Assembly (NCBI GenBank): GCA_900555375.1
Contig: USLC01000007.1
Span: forward strand, 1 to 15,219
From: an uncultured Eubacteriales bacterium
Lineage (GTDB): Bacteria > Bacillota > Clostridia > Monoglobales > Monoglobaceae
Direction of reading: 5' to 3'
Length of the DNA stretch: 15,219 nucleotides
The translations under genes and the position numbers were made by a program. Position 1 is the first letter of the stretch. The number at the start of each line of letters is the position of its first letter. The notes below the pieces were generated by a model. It did no database searches. It had not been told where the DNA came from and was given only the letters and a program-made list of their open reading frames with translations. Below are positions 1 to 6,657 of this stretch, one piece after another.

Positions 1-1
1 G

Positions 2-160
2 GAGGTTTTTGAGCGCAGCGCCTTTATCCGGCAAAGCGGCCTTGCCATCAGTCAGGACGCCGGCCTGGAACGCCGGGTAGCCTCCCTCATCTCCTCCGGC
101 GAGGAGGACACCTCTTACACAGAGGCCTACGACACTCTGAAGAAGCAGCTGAACCGCCGC
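2..160 (+). CDS. Fragment of a probable SMC/YhaN-like ATPase, both ends missing
   Basis: The frame starting at base 2 is open and reads like real protein: VFERSAFIRQSGLAI, then a charged stretch with LERRVASLISSGEEDTS, then a helical TYDTLKKQLNRR-type segment (actual residues YDTLKKQLNRR). This resembles the part of SbcC/YhaN-type AAA ATPases just after the Walker A region, where a conserved 'FIRQ' motif precedes the coiled coil; that match is from memory and tentative. Base composition (76 G/C in the first 120 bases) is far above the rest of the window. The frame stays open to a TAA at 365-367, but beyond ~160 it only mirrors the mutS2 start on the other strand, so the true fragment ends near the join. 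No start or stop codon of its own is present. Confidence 0.4.
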
Positions 161-165
161 GTCCG
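140..165. other. Chimeric junction between two unrelated coding segments
   Basis: To the left, coding quality is on the + strand in GC-rich DNA. To the right it is on the - strand (mutS2 start) in DNA like the rest of the window. Across roughly 146-160 both readings remain plausible (QLNRR on +, DAAVQLL on -), so the breakpoint cannot be placed exactly and may lie in shared microhomology. An assembly join at a contig end is the simplest explanation; a real inversion or deletion is the alternative. Confidence 0.6.
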
Positions 166-313
166 TCTCGTCAAGGGTCTGTTCAACCGCACGTATATTA
201 TTTGTCGGCTCAAGTCCAAGCGCAATGGTTTTTGCCGCATCGTTTTTGGCAAGCTCGGCAAGCTTTTCAAGTATCTTATCAAATTCAAGAGTTTTAAGAG
301 ATTTATGCTCCAT
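155..313 (-). CDS. mutS2: MutS2 endonuclease, N-terminal fragment
   Basis: Reading down from ATG at 313-311, the protein begins MEHKSLKTLEFDKILEKLAE and continues through an LGLEPTNNIRAVEQTLDET stretch. This matches the N-terminal clamp region of MutS2 (family pattern: xxKTLEFDKIxxxLxxxA...LxPxxxxxxIxxxLxET). MutS2 is a dimeric ATPase with a C-terminal Smr nuclease domain; it suppresses recombination and, in Bacillus, is reported to act on collided ribosomes. The family is usually near 780-790 residues and only about 53-57 are here. After residue ~57 the frame stays open but no longer resembles MutS2 (the glycine-rich FGG and RRAE motifs do not appear). A ribosome site (AAAGG) lies about 11 bases upstream of the ATG, and a promoter is at 389-416. 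The truncation coincides with the GC-rich join. Confidence 0.78.
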
Positions 314-346
314 AATGCAAACTGCCTTTCTTCATATATAAAGTAT

Positions 347-364
347 AAAAGCGCTGTCGCTTTT
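347..364. promoter_or_regulatory. Terminator-like hairpin in the mutS2 leader
   Basis: AAAAGCG (347-353) pairs with CGCTTTT (358-364) around a 4-base loop. It lies between the predicted mutS2 promoter and its start codon, so it would form in the mutS2 leader RNA. On the + strand it runs into TTTTTAAATT, which would also work as a weak terminator for anything transcribed rightward from the left edge. Confidence 0.45.
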
Positions 365-388
365 TAAATTCAATTAAGTTATACTATA

Positions 389-416
389 ATTATACACAAA
401 TATTCAAAAATTTCAA
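389..416 (-). promoter_or_regulatory. Predicted sigma-A promoter for mutS2
   Basis: On the - strand, TTGAAA (416-411) and TATAAT (394-389) are separated by 16 bases. It lies about 80 bases upstream of the mutS2 ATG in an AT-rich spacer. Hexamers and spacing are good; no operator is evident. Confidence 0.55.
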
Positions 417-495
417 GTATGACCGCTTTTTAATACGTAATTTGCTTATGTTTTTAATTTACATATTATATATAATTTTTCATTTTTACTTATAT

Positions 496-524
496 TTGAC
501 AAAATTAGTTAATTGTGATATAAT
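496..524 (+). promoter_or_regulatory. Perfect-consensus sigma-A promoter for the 557 gene
   Basis: TTGACA (496-501), exactly 17 bases, then TATAAT (519-524), with an extended -10 TG at 516-517. This is a full match to the housekeeping consensus, so strong unregulated transcription is expected. Transcription should begin near 531, leaving a leader of about 25 bases that holds the AAAGGAGGA ribosome site (542-550). Confidence 0.85.
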
Positions 525-556
525 AAAACAAAAACCATTTTAAAGGAGGAACACCA

Positions 557-1027
557 ATGAAAAGGAAGAGTTTATTTGGTGCGCTGCTGTTATTGATATG
601 CGTTTTTGCGTATTTTTCCGCAAACGCAATGTCTACAGCTGACTTCGACAAAGGTATGGCACAAGGAATAAGTTATGCGGAAAACGGATTGTATTATGAG
701 GCAAAGGATGAATTTCAATGGTTCGCCGACGCAAATTGGGGCGCCTTAAACTCCGGTCAGCAGCAGTATCTTTTGGATTATCTTGACGGCTCAAAAGCCA
801 AAATTCAGCAGATTGAATCTCAAAAATCTGCTTCATCCGCCTCTTACGGCGGCGGCTCATACTCGGGCACATCGGGCACACAAAGCTACATAGGTAACAA
901 AAACACTAAAAAATTTCACCGTTCAAGCTGCCGCACTCTGCCAAGCGCCAAAAACCGCGTAAGCTTCAGTTCGCGCGATGGGGCGATAAGCCAAAACTAT
1001 TCACCCTGCAAAAACTGTAAGCCATAA
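557..1027 (+). CDS. Small exported protein with Ada-like zinc-site C-terminus
   Basis: This 156-residue protein has a clear signal peptide: MKRK, a hydrophobic core at about 6-20, and an ANA cleavage site around residue 24. Residues ~28-90 are predicted mostly helical and polar. A Gly/Ser-rich linker spans ~91-110. The tail (111-156) begins YIGNKNTKKFH and ends SPCKNCKP, with H121, C125, C151 and C154 as likely metal ligands. This tail resembles the Ada-type zinc-binding module often attached to secreted nucleases and ComEC-like hydrolases ('YIGNxxxxKFHxxxC...CxxC'). No catalytic domain is present, so the protein is essentially a secretion signal, a helical region and a zinc module. It stands alone between its own consensus promoter and a strong terminator. 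The start is fixed by AAAGGAGGA 6 bases upstream. Function unknown; binding of extracellular DNA or another ligand is only a guess. Confidence 0.85.
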   Translation: MKRKSLFGALLLLICVFAYFSANAMSTADFDKGMAQGISYAENGLYYEAKDEFQWFADANWGALNSGQQQYLLDYLDGSKAKIQQIESQKSASSASYGGGSYSGTSGTQSYIGNKNTKKFHRSSCRTLPSAKNRVSFSSRDGAISQNYSPCKNCKP

Positions 1028-1032
1028 AGTTT

Positions 1033-1067
1033 AAAACCCCTGCTTTAAAAAAGCGGGGGTTTTGATT
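1033..1067 (+). terminator. Strong intrinsic terminator after the exported-protein gene
   Basis: The arm 1033-1045 (AAAACCCCTGCTT) pairs with 1051-1063 (AAGCGGGGGTTTT) with one T-G wobble and a 5-base loop, followed by GATTTT. It begins 5 bases after the stop codon and isolates the upstream gene from the desulfurase operon. Confidence 0.9.
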
Positions 1068-1179
1068 TTGAGTCACTCATTTGCATTAAAATCCGCTTTT
1101 TGGATTCTTTAACTTTCGGACAAATATTGCATATTATATCAATGAGAGAAATTTTATTTATTTTTAGCTTGTTAAACGG

Positions 1180-1208
1180 TTGAAAAAGAAGCTTAAGTAT
1201 GTTAAAAT
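1180..1208 (+). promoter_or_regulatory. Predicted sigma-A promoter for the desulfurase-thiI-cinA operon
   Basis: TTGAAA (1180-1185), 17 bases, TAAAAT (1203-1208), with an extended -10 TG at 1200-1201. Predicted transcription start is near 1215, giving a leader of about 65 bases. The rest of the 1068-1279 gap is AT-rich; apart from a short AATCC/GGATT hairpin (1090-1106) I see nothing else in it. Confidence 0.65.
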
Positions 1209-1279
1209 AATAAATTAGTGAATTATGTGCAGAATTTGAATTTTCCAAATTTCCGATATATGAAAGGAATTGATGATAT

Positions 1280-2425
1280 ATGGAAATATACCTTGACAAC
1301 AGCTCTACGACCCGTCCCTACCGATGTGTATGCGAAAAGGTAGCCGATGTGATGCGAAACACCTTCGGCAATCCTTCTTCGCTGCACCGCCTCGGAATAG
1401 CCGCCGAGAAAGAGGTCAAAGCGGCAACGGCAGCAATAGCCGAAACACTGGGCGCGCGGACTGATGAAATCTTTTTTACATCGGGCGGAACAGAATCAAA
1501 CAACCTTGCGATAAAAGGCGTATGCTCTGCCGCAAGAGGAAGGCATATCATTTCAACTCCGATTGAACATCCGGCAACTCTTAATACTCTCTATTCATTG
1601 GAGGACGAGGGATACACCGTTGATTTTATCCCTGTAGACAGCGACGGCAGAGTTATTCTCTCGGAATTTGAAGAAATGCTTACCCCCGATACAATACTGG
1701 TAACGGCAATGCTTGTAAACAACGAAATCGGTACGGTTCAGCCAATCTCAAAAATGTCAGCTATACTGAAAGAAAAATGCCCCAATGCATATATGCACGT
1801 TGACGCCGTTCAGGGCTATTGCAAAGTTCCCTGCACCGCAAAAGGCCTCGGCGCGGATATGATAAGCATAAGCGGTCATAAAATACACGGACCAAAAGGC
1901 ACGGGCGTTCTTTATATCCGCAAAGGAACAAAGCTTTCCCCGATACTCTTCGGCGGCGGACAGCAAAGCGGCATACGCCCGGGAACAGAGAACGTACCCG
2001 GCATTGCGGGACTGGGGCTTGCCGCACAGCGCTGCAGTAAAAAACTGCCCGAGTCGACCCGGAATATGGCTTATCTGCGCAAGCGGCTTGAAAATGGGAT
2101 TTGCTCACGGCTTGACAACATTGCCGTGAACACCCCCGAATGCTGCGCTCCGCATATTCTTAACATCTCATTCGGCGGAGTACGCTCTGAAGTTCTTCTT
2201 CACTCTCTTGAAAGCGAGGGCATATATGTCTCAAGCGGGTCGGCTTGTTCAAGCCATAAAAAAGAACCGAGTTATGTTTTAACCTCTATCGGTCTCGACA
2301 GAAAAATGATTGACGGAAGCATCCGCTTCAGTTTGTCAGAGCATAACACCGCAGAAGAAATAGACCGAACCATCTCAGCCGTATGCGCAATTGTGCCGAG
2401 ACTGAGAAAACTGAATATGAATTAA
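1280..2425 (+). CDS. Cysteine desulfurase (NifS/IscS family)
   Basis: This PLP enzyme of 381 residues takes sulfur from L-cysteine as an enzyme persulfide and passes it on. Visible motifs: N-terminal YLDNSSTT, TSGGTESNN (67-75), IEHPA with H97 stacking on PLP, HVDAVQ with D175 and Q178, the PLP lysine K201 in SGHKIHGPKG, and the catalytic C323 in SSGSACSS, followed by EPSYVL. Length is normal for the family. ThiI starts 18 bases downstream, so this is most likely the dedicated sulfur donor for tRNA 4-thiouridine, as with the Bacillus NifZ-ThiI pair; general Fe-S assembly is the alternative, but no scaffold gene (iscU/sufU) is nearby. The start is supported by AAAGGA 12 bases upstream; another ATG at 1273 is out of frame. 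Confidence 0.93.
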   Translation: MEIYLDNSSTTRPYRCVCEKVADVMRNTFGNPSSLHRLGIAAEKEVKAATAAIAETLGARTDEIFFTSGGTESNNLAIKGVCSAARGRHIISTPIEHPATLNTLYSLEDEGYTVDFIPVDSDGRVILSEFEEMLTPDTILVTAMLVNNEIGTVQPISKMSAILKEKCPNAYMHVDAVQGYCKVPCTAKGLGADMISISGHKIHGPKGTGVLYIRKGTKLSPILFGGGQQSGIRPGTENVPGIAGLGLAAQRCSKKLPESTRNMAYLRKRLENGICSRLDNIAVNTPECCAPHILNISFGGVRSEVLLHSLESEGIYVSSGSACSSHKKEPSYVLTSIGLDRKMIDGSIRFSLSEHNTAEEIDRTISAVCAIVPRLRKLNMN

Positions 2426-2443
2426 TTACAAGGAGATAAACCT

Positions 2444-3616
2444 ATGAAAGCAGATATAATTCTTTTAAAATACGGCGAAATTTCGTTAAAGGGTCTTAAC
2501 CGCCCTATGTTTGAAAGACAACTGATAAGCAATGTCGCAAAGGCTCTCGCGCCGCTCGGCAAGTTTTCCGTCAGAAAGTCGCAGTCCACAATTTATGTAG
2601 AACCTCTTGAGGACAGCGCCGATACAGAGCTTGCCGTAGAGCGGCTTTCCAAGGTTTTCGGCATAGTGAACATATGCCCTGCCGTAAAATGTGAAAAAAC
2701 AATCGAAAGTATAGAAAGAACAACTCTCAGCTGTCTCTCTCAAATGCCGCTGAAAGGAAAAACCTTTAAGGTTGAAGCAAAACGTGAGGACAAGCAGTTC
2801 CCTATGAACTCCCCGCAGATTTGCCGTCATATGGGCGGAGTTATCCTGAAAAACACCGAGGGCTTAAGCGTTGATGTTCACAACCCCGACATTTTGGTTC
2901 AGATTGAAATCAGAAAAGAGGCGTATGTCTTTACCCATAAAGTAAGCGGAGCAGGCGGAATGCCTATCGGTACTGCCGGCAGAGCCACATTGCTTTTAAG
3001 CGGCGGAATAGACAGTCCCGTTGCCGGTTGGATGATTGCAAAGCGCGGCGTCAGACTTGAAGCCGTTCACTTCCACAGTCACCCTTACACCTCGGACAGA
3101 GCAAAGGAAAAGGTCATAGACCTCGCAAGGCTTATGTCGGCATACACGGGCGAAATCAGACTTCACGTTGTACCGTTTACCGAAATTCAGCTGGATATTA
3201 TAGAAAAATGCCCCAAGAATTATTTAACGATTATTATGCGCAGACTTATGATGAGAATTGCCGAAAAAATATCGGTTCAAAACAATTCAAGCGCACTTAT
3301 AACGGGCGAAAGCATCGGTCAGGTTGCCAGCCAGACAATGGAAAGTCTTGTGGTAACCGATAACGCTGTAAATATGCCCGTATTTCGTCCGTGCATAGGA
3401 ATGGATAAAGAGGAAATAGTAACGATATCAAAGAAAATAGATACCTATGAGACATCAATTCTGCCCTTTGAGGACTGCTGTACAATATTTGTGCCAAAGC
3501 ACCCCAAAACCAAGCCCAATGTTTCCGAAATCGAAGAAGCAGAGAAGCTTTTGACAGATCCCGAGGGTATGATGGACAAGGCTATCGAAGAAAGTGAGCT
3601 TATCATTATAAAATAA
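2444..3616 (+). CDS. thiI: tRNA 4-thiouridine synthase ThiI
   Basis: ThiI adenylates U8 of tRNA and replaces its oxygen with sulfur taken from a desulfurase persulfide; in some bacteria it also serves thiazole synthesis. The 390 residues show an N-terminal ferredoxin-like region beginning KYGEISLKGLNR, a THUMP RNA-binding domain (~60-165) and a PP-loop ATPase with SGGIDSPVAGW (186-196). Further on are TGESIGQVASQT and an EDCCTIFVPKHP segment whose C345/C346 sit where E. coli ThiI has its C344 sulfur-handling cysteine. The protein ends without a C-terminal rhodanese domain, as in Bacillus ThiI, which fits the desulfurase gene immediately upstream handing sulfur over directly. AAGGAGA precedes the ATG by about 8 bases. 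cinA starts 23 bases downstream. Confidence 0.95.
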   Translation: MKADIILLKYGEISLKGLNRPMFERQLISNVAKALAPLGKFSVRKSQSTIYVEPLEDSADTELAVERLSKVFGIVNICPAVKCEKTIESIERTTLSCLSQMPLKGKTFKVEAKREDKQFPMNSPQICRHMGGVILKNTEGLSVDVHNPDILVQIEIRKEAYVFTHKVSGAGGMPIGTAGRATLLLSGGIDSPVAGWMIAKRGVRLEAVHFHSHPYTSDRAKEKVIDLARLMSAYTGEIRLHVVPFTEIQLDIIEKCPKNYLTIIMRRLMMRIAEKISVQNNSSALITGESIGQVASQTMESLVVTDNAVNMPVFRPCIGMDKEEIVTISKKIDTYETSILPFEDCCTIFVPKHPKTKPNVSEIEEAEKLLTDPEGMMDKAIEESELIIIK

Positions 3617-3639
3617 CTGTTGAAGGGAAGCGCAGCATC

Positions 3640-4887
3640 TTGAATTTTGAAATAATATCTATAGGCACGGAAATTCTTCTCGGTCAGATTGTAAACACAA
3701 ACGCAAGAGACATAAGCCGCCTTTTAAGCGAGCTTGGTATGAACGTATACTATACAACCGTTGTCGGCGATAACCCCGAAAGGCTTAAAGAGGCTCTTGA
3801 AGTCGCCTGCAAACGCGCCGACGGAATAATTACCACAGGCGGTCTCGGCCCGACCGAGGATGACCTCAGCAAAGAGACCATTGCCGAATTTTGCGGCCTT
3901 AAATGCGTAACTCATAAAGAGAGCAAGCGCAGATTAATTGATTATTTTGAAAAGCAGGGCAAATATATGCCGCAGAATAATTTAAAGCAGGCGGATATGC
4001 CGGAGGGCTGCATAGTTTTAAAAAATGACTTCGGTACCGCGCCGGGGGCGATAATCGAAAGCGACAAAGCGACGATTATTATGCTTCCGGGACCTCCGTC
4101 CGAGATGAAGCCTATGCTTTTAAACGAGGTACGGCCGTATCTTGAAAAGTTCGCGGACGGAGTTATCCGCTCGAAGGTTCTGCACGTCTTCGGCATCGGT
4201 GAATCCGCTGCCGAGGAAAAGGTCAAAAGCTTAATAGACAATCAGACAAATCCGACCATTGCACCGTATGCCAAAACGGGCGAAACAGAGTTCCGCGTGA
4301 CGGCTAAAGCAAAGAACCCGCGCGATGCCGAAGCCTTGCTTAAACCAACCCTTGACAAGCTGTATGGGCTTTTGGGCGACTATATTTACGCCGAGGGTGA
4401 GGACGCATCGCTTCAGAAAACAGTTGTCTCGCTTCTTTGCAAGCATAAAAAGACCATCACGTTTGCCGAAAGCTGTACAGGCGGTCTGCTTGCGAAAAAA
4501 ATTACTGATGTACCCGGTTCATCGGAATGCTTTAACTGCAGCTATGTAACATATTCAAACGGGCAAAAAGAAAAAATTCTCGGTGTAAGCCGAAGGACGC
4601 TTGACGAATACGGCGCGGTATCTCCGCAGACGGCTCTTGAAATGTGCCGCGGGGCAAAGAATGTATCGGGCGCGGATATTGCAATATCCGTAACGGGAAT
4701 AGCGGGCCCCGGCGGCGGAACGCCCGACAAGCCCGTCGGGCTTGTATATATAGGCATCTGCACCGACTCGGTATGGGAGAGCAAAAAGCTTATTCTAAGC
4801 GGAAGCCGACAAAACGTCCGCGAACGCACAAGTCTTTACGCGCTTGACGCAGTAAGGCGGATTTTGATTAATAACGATAAAAAATAA
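3640..4887 (+). CDS. cinA: CinA, competence/damage-inducible protein and NMN deamidase
   Basis: The 415-residue two-domain CinA has an N-terminal MoCF-like domain (~1-170) with SIGTEILLGQIVNTN and TTGGLGPTEDD (65-75), thought to be an ADP-ribose pyrophosphatase. Its C-terminal PncC-like amidohydrolase domain (~255-410) has FAESCTGG (275-282) and SVTGIAGPGGGTPDKPVG. PncC-type domains convert nicotinamide mononucleotide to nicotinic acid mononucleotide in the pyridine nucleotide cycle. The start is TTG at 3640, since the next in-frame ATG is codon 34, well inside the conserved domain; GAAGGGA (3622-3628) lies 11 bases upstream. It sits just before recA, the order seen widely in Firmicutes, though recA has its own promoter here. 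No separate cinA promoter is visible, so it is probably transcribed with thiI. Confidence 0.94.
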   Translation: MNFEIISIGTEILLGQIVNTNARDISRLLSELGMNVYYTTVVGDNPERLKEALEVACKRADGIITTGGLGPTEDDLSKETIAEFCGLKCVTHKESKRRLIDYFEKQGKYMPQNNLKQADMPEGCIVLKNDFGTAPGAIIESDKATIIMLPGPPSEMKPMLLNEVRPYLEKFADGVIRSKVLHVFGIGESAAEEKVKSLIDNQTNPTIAPYAKTGETEFRVTAKAKNPRDAEALLKPTLDKLYGLLGDYIYAEGEDASLQKTVVSLLCKHKKTITFAESCTGGLLAKKITDVPGSSECFNCSYVTYSNGQKEKILGVSRRTLDEYGAVSPQTALEMCRGAKNVSGADIAISVTGIAGPGGGTPDKPVGLVYIGICTDSVWESKKLILSGSRQNVRERTSLYALDAVRRILINNDKK

Positions 4888-4895
4888 ATTTATTC

Positions 4896-4924
4896 TTGAC
4901 AGCGCAATCTGCGTAATTTATAAT
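4896..4924 (+). promoter_or_regulatory. Perfect-consensus sigma-A promoter for recA
   Basis: TTGACA (4896-4901), 17 bases, TATAAT (4919-4924). Transcription should begin near 4931, leaving a leader of about 94 bases. I searched 4888-5024 by eye for a LexA (SOS) box of the GAAC-N4-GTTC type and found none. Confidence 0.85.
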
Positions 4925-4953
4925 ATAGATGTAAAAATGTATTTTATCATCAA

Positions 4954-4979
4954 GCCTTGTCATGCCCATCGGATAAGGC
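4954..4979 (+). promoter_or_regulatory. Stem-loop in the recA 5' leader
   Basis: GCCTTGTC (4954-4961) pairs with GATAAGGC (4972-4979) through eight base pairs including one G-T, with a 10-base loop. No U-run follows, so it is not a terminator. It lies midway between the predicted transcription start and the recA ATG and might affect mRNA stability or translation. Chance occurrence cannot be excluded. Confidence 0.4.
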
Positions 4980-5024
4980 AATGTGAATTTATAACAAAAT
5001 GGGTGGAAAGGCTGTGGAAACACA

Positions 5025-6086
5025 ATGAATGAAGAAAAGAAGAAGGCGCTTGACAACGTTTTCGGTCAGATAGAAAAACAGTTCGGAAAGGGCTCTGTTA
5101 TGCGCCTCGGCGAGAAAGCGGATACTCAGATAGACGCCGTTCCGACCGGAGCACTTGCCCTTGATATCGCTTTAGGTATCGGCGGCGTTCCGCGCGGAAG
5201 AATCATAGAAATATACGGCCCCGAATCCTCGGGTAAAACTACCGTTGCCTTACACATTGTTGCAGAGGCTCAAAAGCTTGGCGGCGAAGCGGCATTTATT
5301 GATGCCGAGCACGCGCTTGACCCCATATACGCCGAAAACCTTGGCGTAAATATAGACGACCTTATCGTATCTCAGCCCGACACGGGCGAGCAGGCTCTTG
5401 AAATAACAGAGCAGCTTATCCGAAGCGGAGCTCTTGACGTAGTTGTTATCGACTCTGTTGCGGCTCTTGTTCCCAAGCAGGAAATAGAAGGTCTTATGGG
5501 TGATGCGCACGTCGGTCTTCAGGCAAGACTTATGTCTCAGGCTCTCAGAAAGCTGGCAAGCGTTATCAACCGCTCAAATACAATTGCGATATTTATTAAC
5601 CAGCTTCGCGAAAAGGTAGGCATATCCTACGGAAACCCCGAGACCACACCCGGCGGACGTGCTCTTAAGTTTTATTCATCTGTTCGTCTTGAGGTTCGCC
5701 GTGCGGAGACAATTAAAGGCGACGACGGCCTTGCCGGTAACAGAACAAAAGTAAAGGTTGTTAAAAACAAAGTTGCTCCTCCTTTTAAAGAGGCAGAGTT
5801 TGATATTATGTACGGCAAGGGAATCTCGGTTGTCGGCAATCTTGTCGATGTCGGGGTTGACTTTGACATAATCGAAAAAAGCGGTTCGTGGTATTCATAT
5901 AACGGAACGCGCCTTGGTCAGGGCAGAGAAAGCGCAAAGAAGGTTCTTGAGGATAATCCCGAAATGCGTGAAGAAATTGACGCAAAAATCCGCGAGGCGG
6001 CAGGGCTTCCGCCCATACGCTCAAGCGCGGAGATAGAGCCTACGCCTATCACTCCGGTTGCAAAACCGCCTAAATCCAAGAAATAA
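5025..6086 (+). CDS. recA: RecA recombinase
   Basis: RecA polymerises on single-stranded DNA, drives strand exchange and triggers LexA self-cleavage. The 353-residue sequence is standard: an N-terminal oligomerisation helix (1-30), Walker A GPESSGKTT (65-73), Walker B VVVIDS (139-144), DNA-binding loop L1 around EIEGLMGDAHVG (153-164), FINQLREKVG and loop L2 to PGGRALKF (190-216), then the C-terminal domain. The tail is Pro/Lys-rich rather than acidic, whereas the E. coli tail is acidic and auto-inhibitory. The ribosome site is weak (AAAGG at about 13 bases, or GTGGAAA closer). The stop codon overlaps the recX start by one base. Confidence 0.98.
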   Translation: MNEEKKKALDNVFGQIEKQFGKGSVMRLGEKADTQIDAVPTGALALDIALGIGGVPRGRIIEIYGPESSGKTTVALHIVAEAQKLGGEAAFIDAEHALDPIYAENLGVNIDDLIVSQPDTGEQALEITEQLIRSGALDVVVIDSVAALVPKQEIEGLMGDAHVGLQARLMSQALRKLASVINRSNTIAIFINQLREKVGISYGNPETTPGGRALKFYSSVRLEVRRAETIKGDDGLAGNRTKVKVVKNKVAPPFKEAEFDIMYGKGISVVGNLVDVGVDFDIIEKSGSWYSYNGTRLGQGRESAKKVLEDNPEMREEIDAKIREAAGLPPIRSSAEIEPTPITPVAKPPKSKK

Positions 6087-6595
6087 TGCAGGATACCGAT
6101 ATGTGTGAAGAAGAAAACAATACATATTTATACGACAAAGCAAAACGCATCGCGGCGAATCTTATAGGCTACAAAATGTATCCCTGCCGCGAAATAGAAG
6201 ACCGTCTTATAAAAAAGAAGATTGACCGCGACACCGCCGAGCGCGTCGTGTGCGAGTTTGCGGCAGCCGGGGCGCTTGACGATAAAGCCTATGCCGAAGC
6301 GTATATTGAAGAATCGGTTAAGCTCGGCGGCAAAGGGCTTTATCGCATAAGGCAAGAGCTTATGCGAAAGGGCGTAGCAAAGAGCATAATCGACAAAGCG
6401 TGCGACAATGCAGAAGATGCCGATACGTACTCAGCGCTGTGCGAGTATGTTGAAAGCCGCAGATTATACGAGGGCATAACCTCTCGGCGAGAGCTTGAAA
6501 AGCTTAAGGCAAGACTTGCGAGAAGGGGCTATTCTTTCTCTGAGATACGCCGCTGTCTTGACAATTATGATTTTGACTTTGAAGACGAATTTTAA
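6086..6595 (+). CDS. recX: RecX, regulator of RecA
   Basis: RecX binds in the groove of RecA filaments and restrains or modulates them. The 169-residue protein has three tandem three-helix repeats typical of the family. Visible signatures are AKRIAANLIGYKMYPCREIEDRL-like first repeat (key residues R22, E37, L41), ALDDKAYAEAYIE in the second, KGLYRIRQELMRKGV, and LARRGYSFSEIRRCL at the C-terminus. It is coupled to recA by a TAATG overlap (stop 6084-6086, ATG 6086). A second in-frame ATG at 6101 has an AGGA 7 bases before it and could be the real start (164 residues); homology does not decide between them. Confidence 0.93.
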   Translation: MQDTDMCEEENNTYLYDKAKRIAANLIGYKMYPCREIEDRLIKKKIDRDTAERVVCEFAAAGALDDKAYAEAYIEESVKLGGKGLYRIRQELMRKGVAKSIIDKACDNAEDADTYSALCEYVESRRLYEGITSRRELEKLKARLARRGYSFSEIRRCLDNYDFDFEDEF

Positions 6596-6618
6596 CGGCA
6601 AAATATTGCCGTTTGTTT
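6594..6618 (+). terminator. Probable weak terminator after recX
   Basis: AACGGCAA (6594-6601) pairs with TTGCCGTT (6606-6613) around AATA, followed by a short T-rich run (TTTGTTTG). It begins inside the recX stop codon. A TATAAT at 6622-6627 just downstream could be the -10 of a rimO promoter, but no good -35 is visible (the stem overlaps that position), so rimO may depend on readthrough. Confidence 0.55.
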
Positions 6619-6657
6619 GCGTATAATTTTAAAACAGAATAGAATGGAAGATGAAAA

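Noticed and set aside
161..367. Continuation of the + strand frame from the left edge to TAA at 365-367
   Set aside because: It is antisense to the mutS2 N-terminus and becomes Lys/Phe-rich low-quality sequence; the frame is open by chance.
1090..1106. AATCC/GGATT hairpin as a second terminator or riboswitch part
   Set aside because: It has only five weak pairs and lies upstream of the operon promoter, so it is probably chance in AT-rich DNA.
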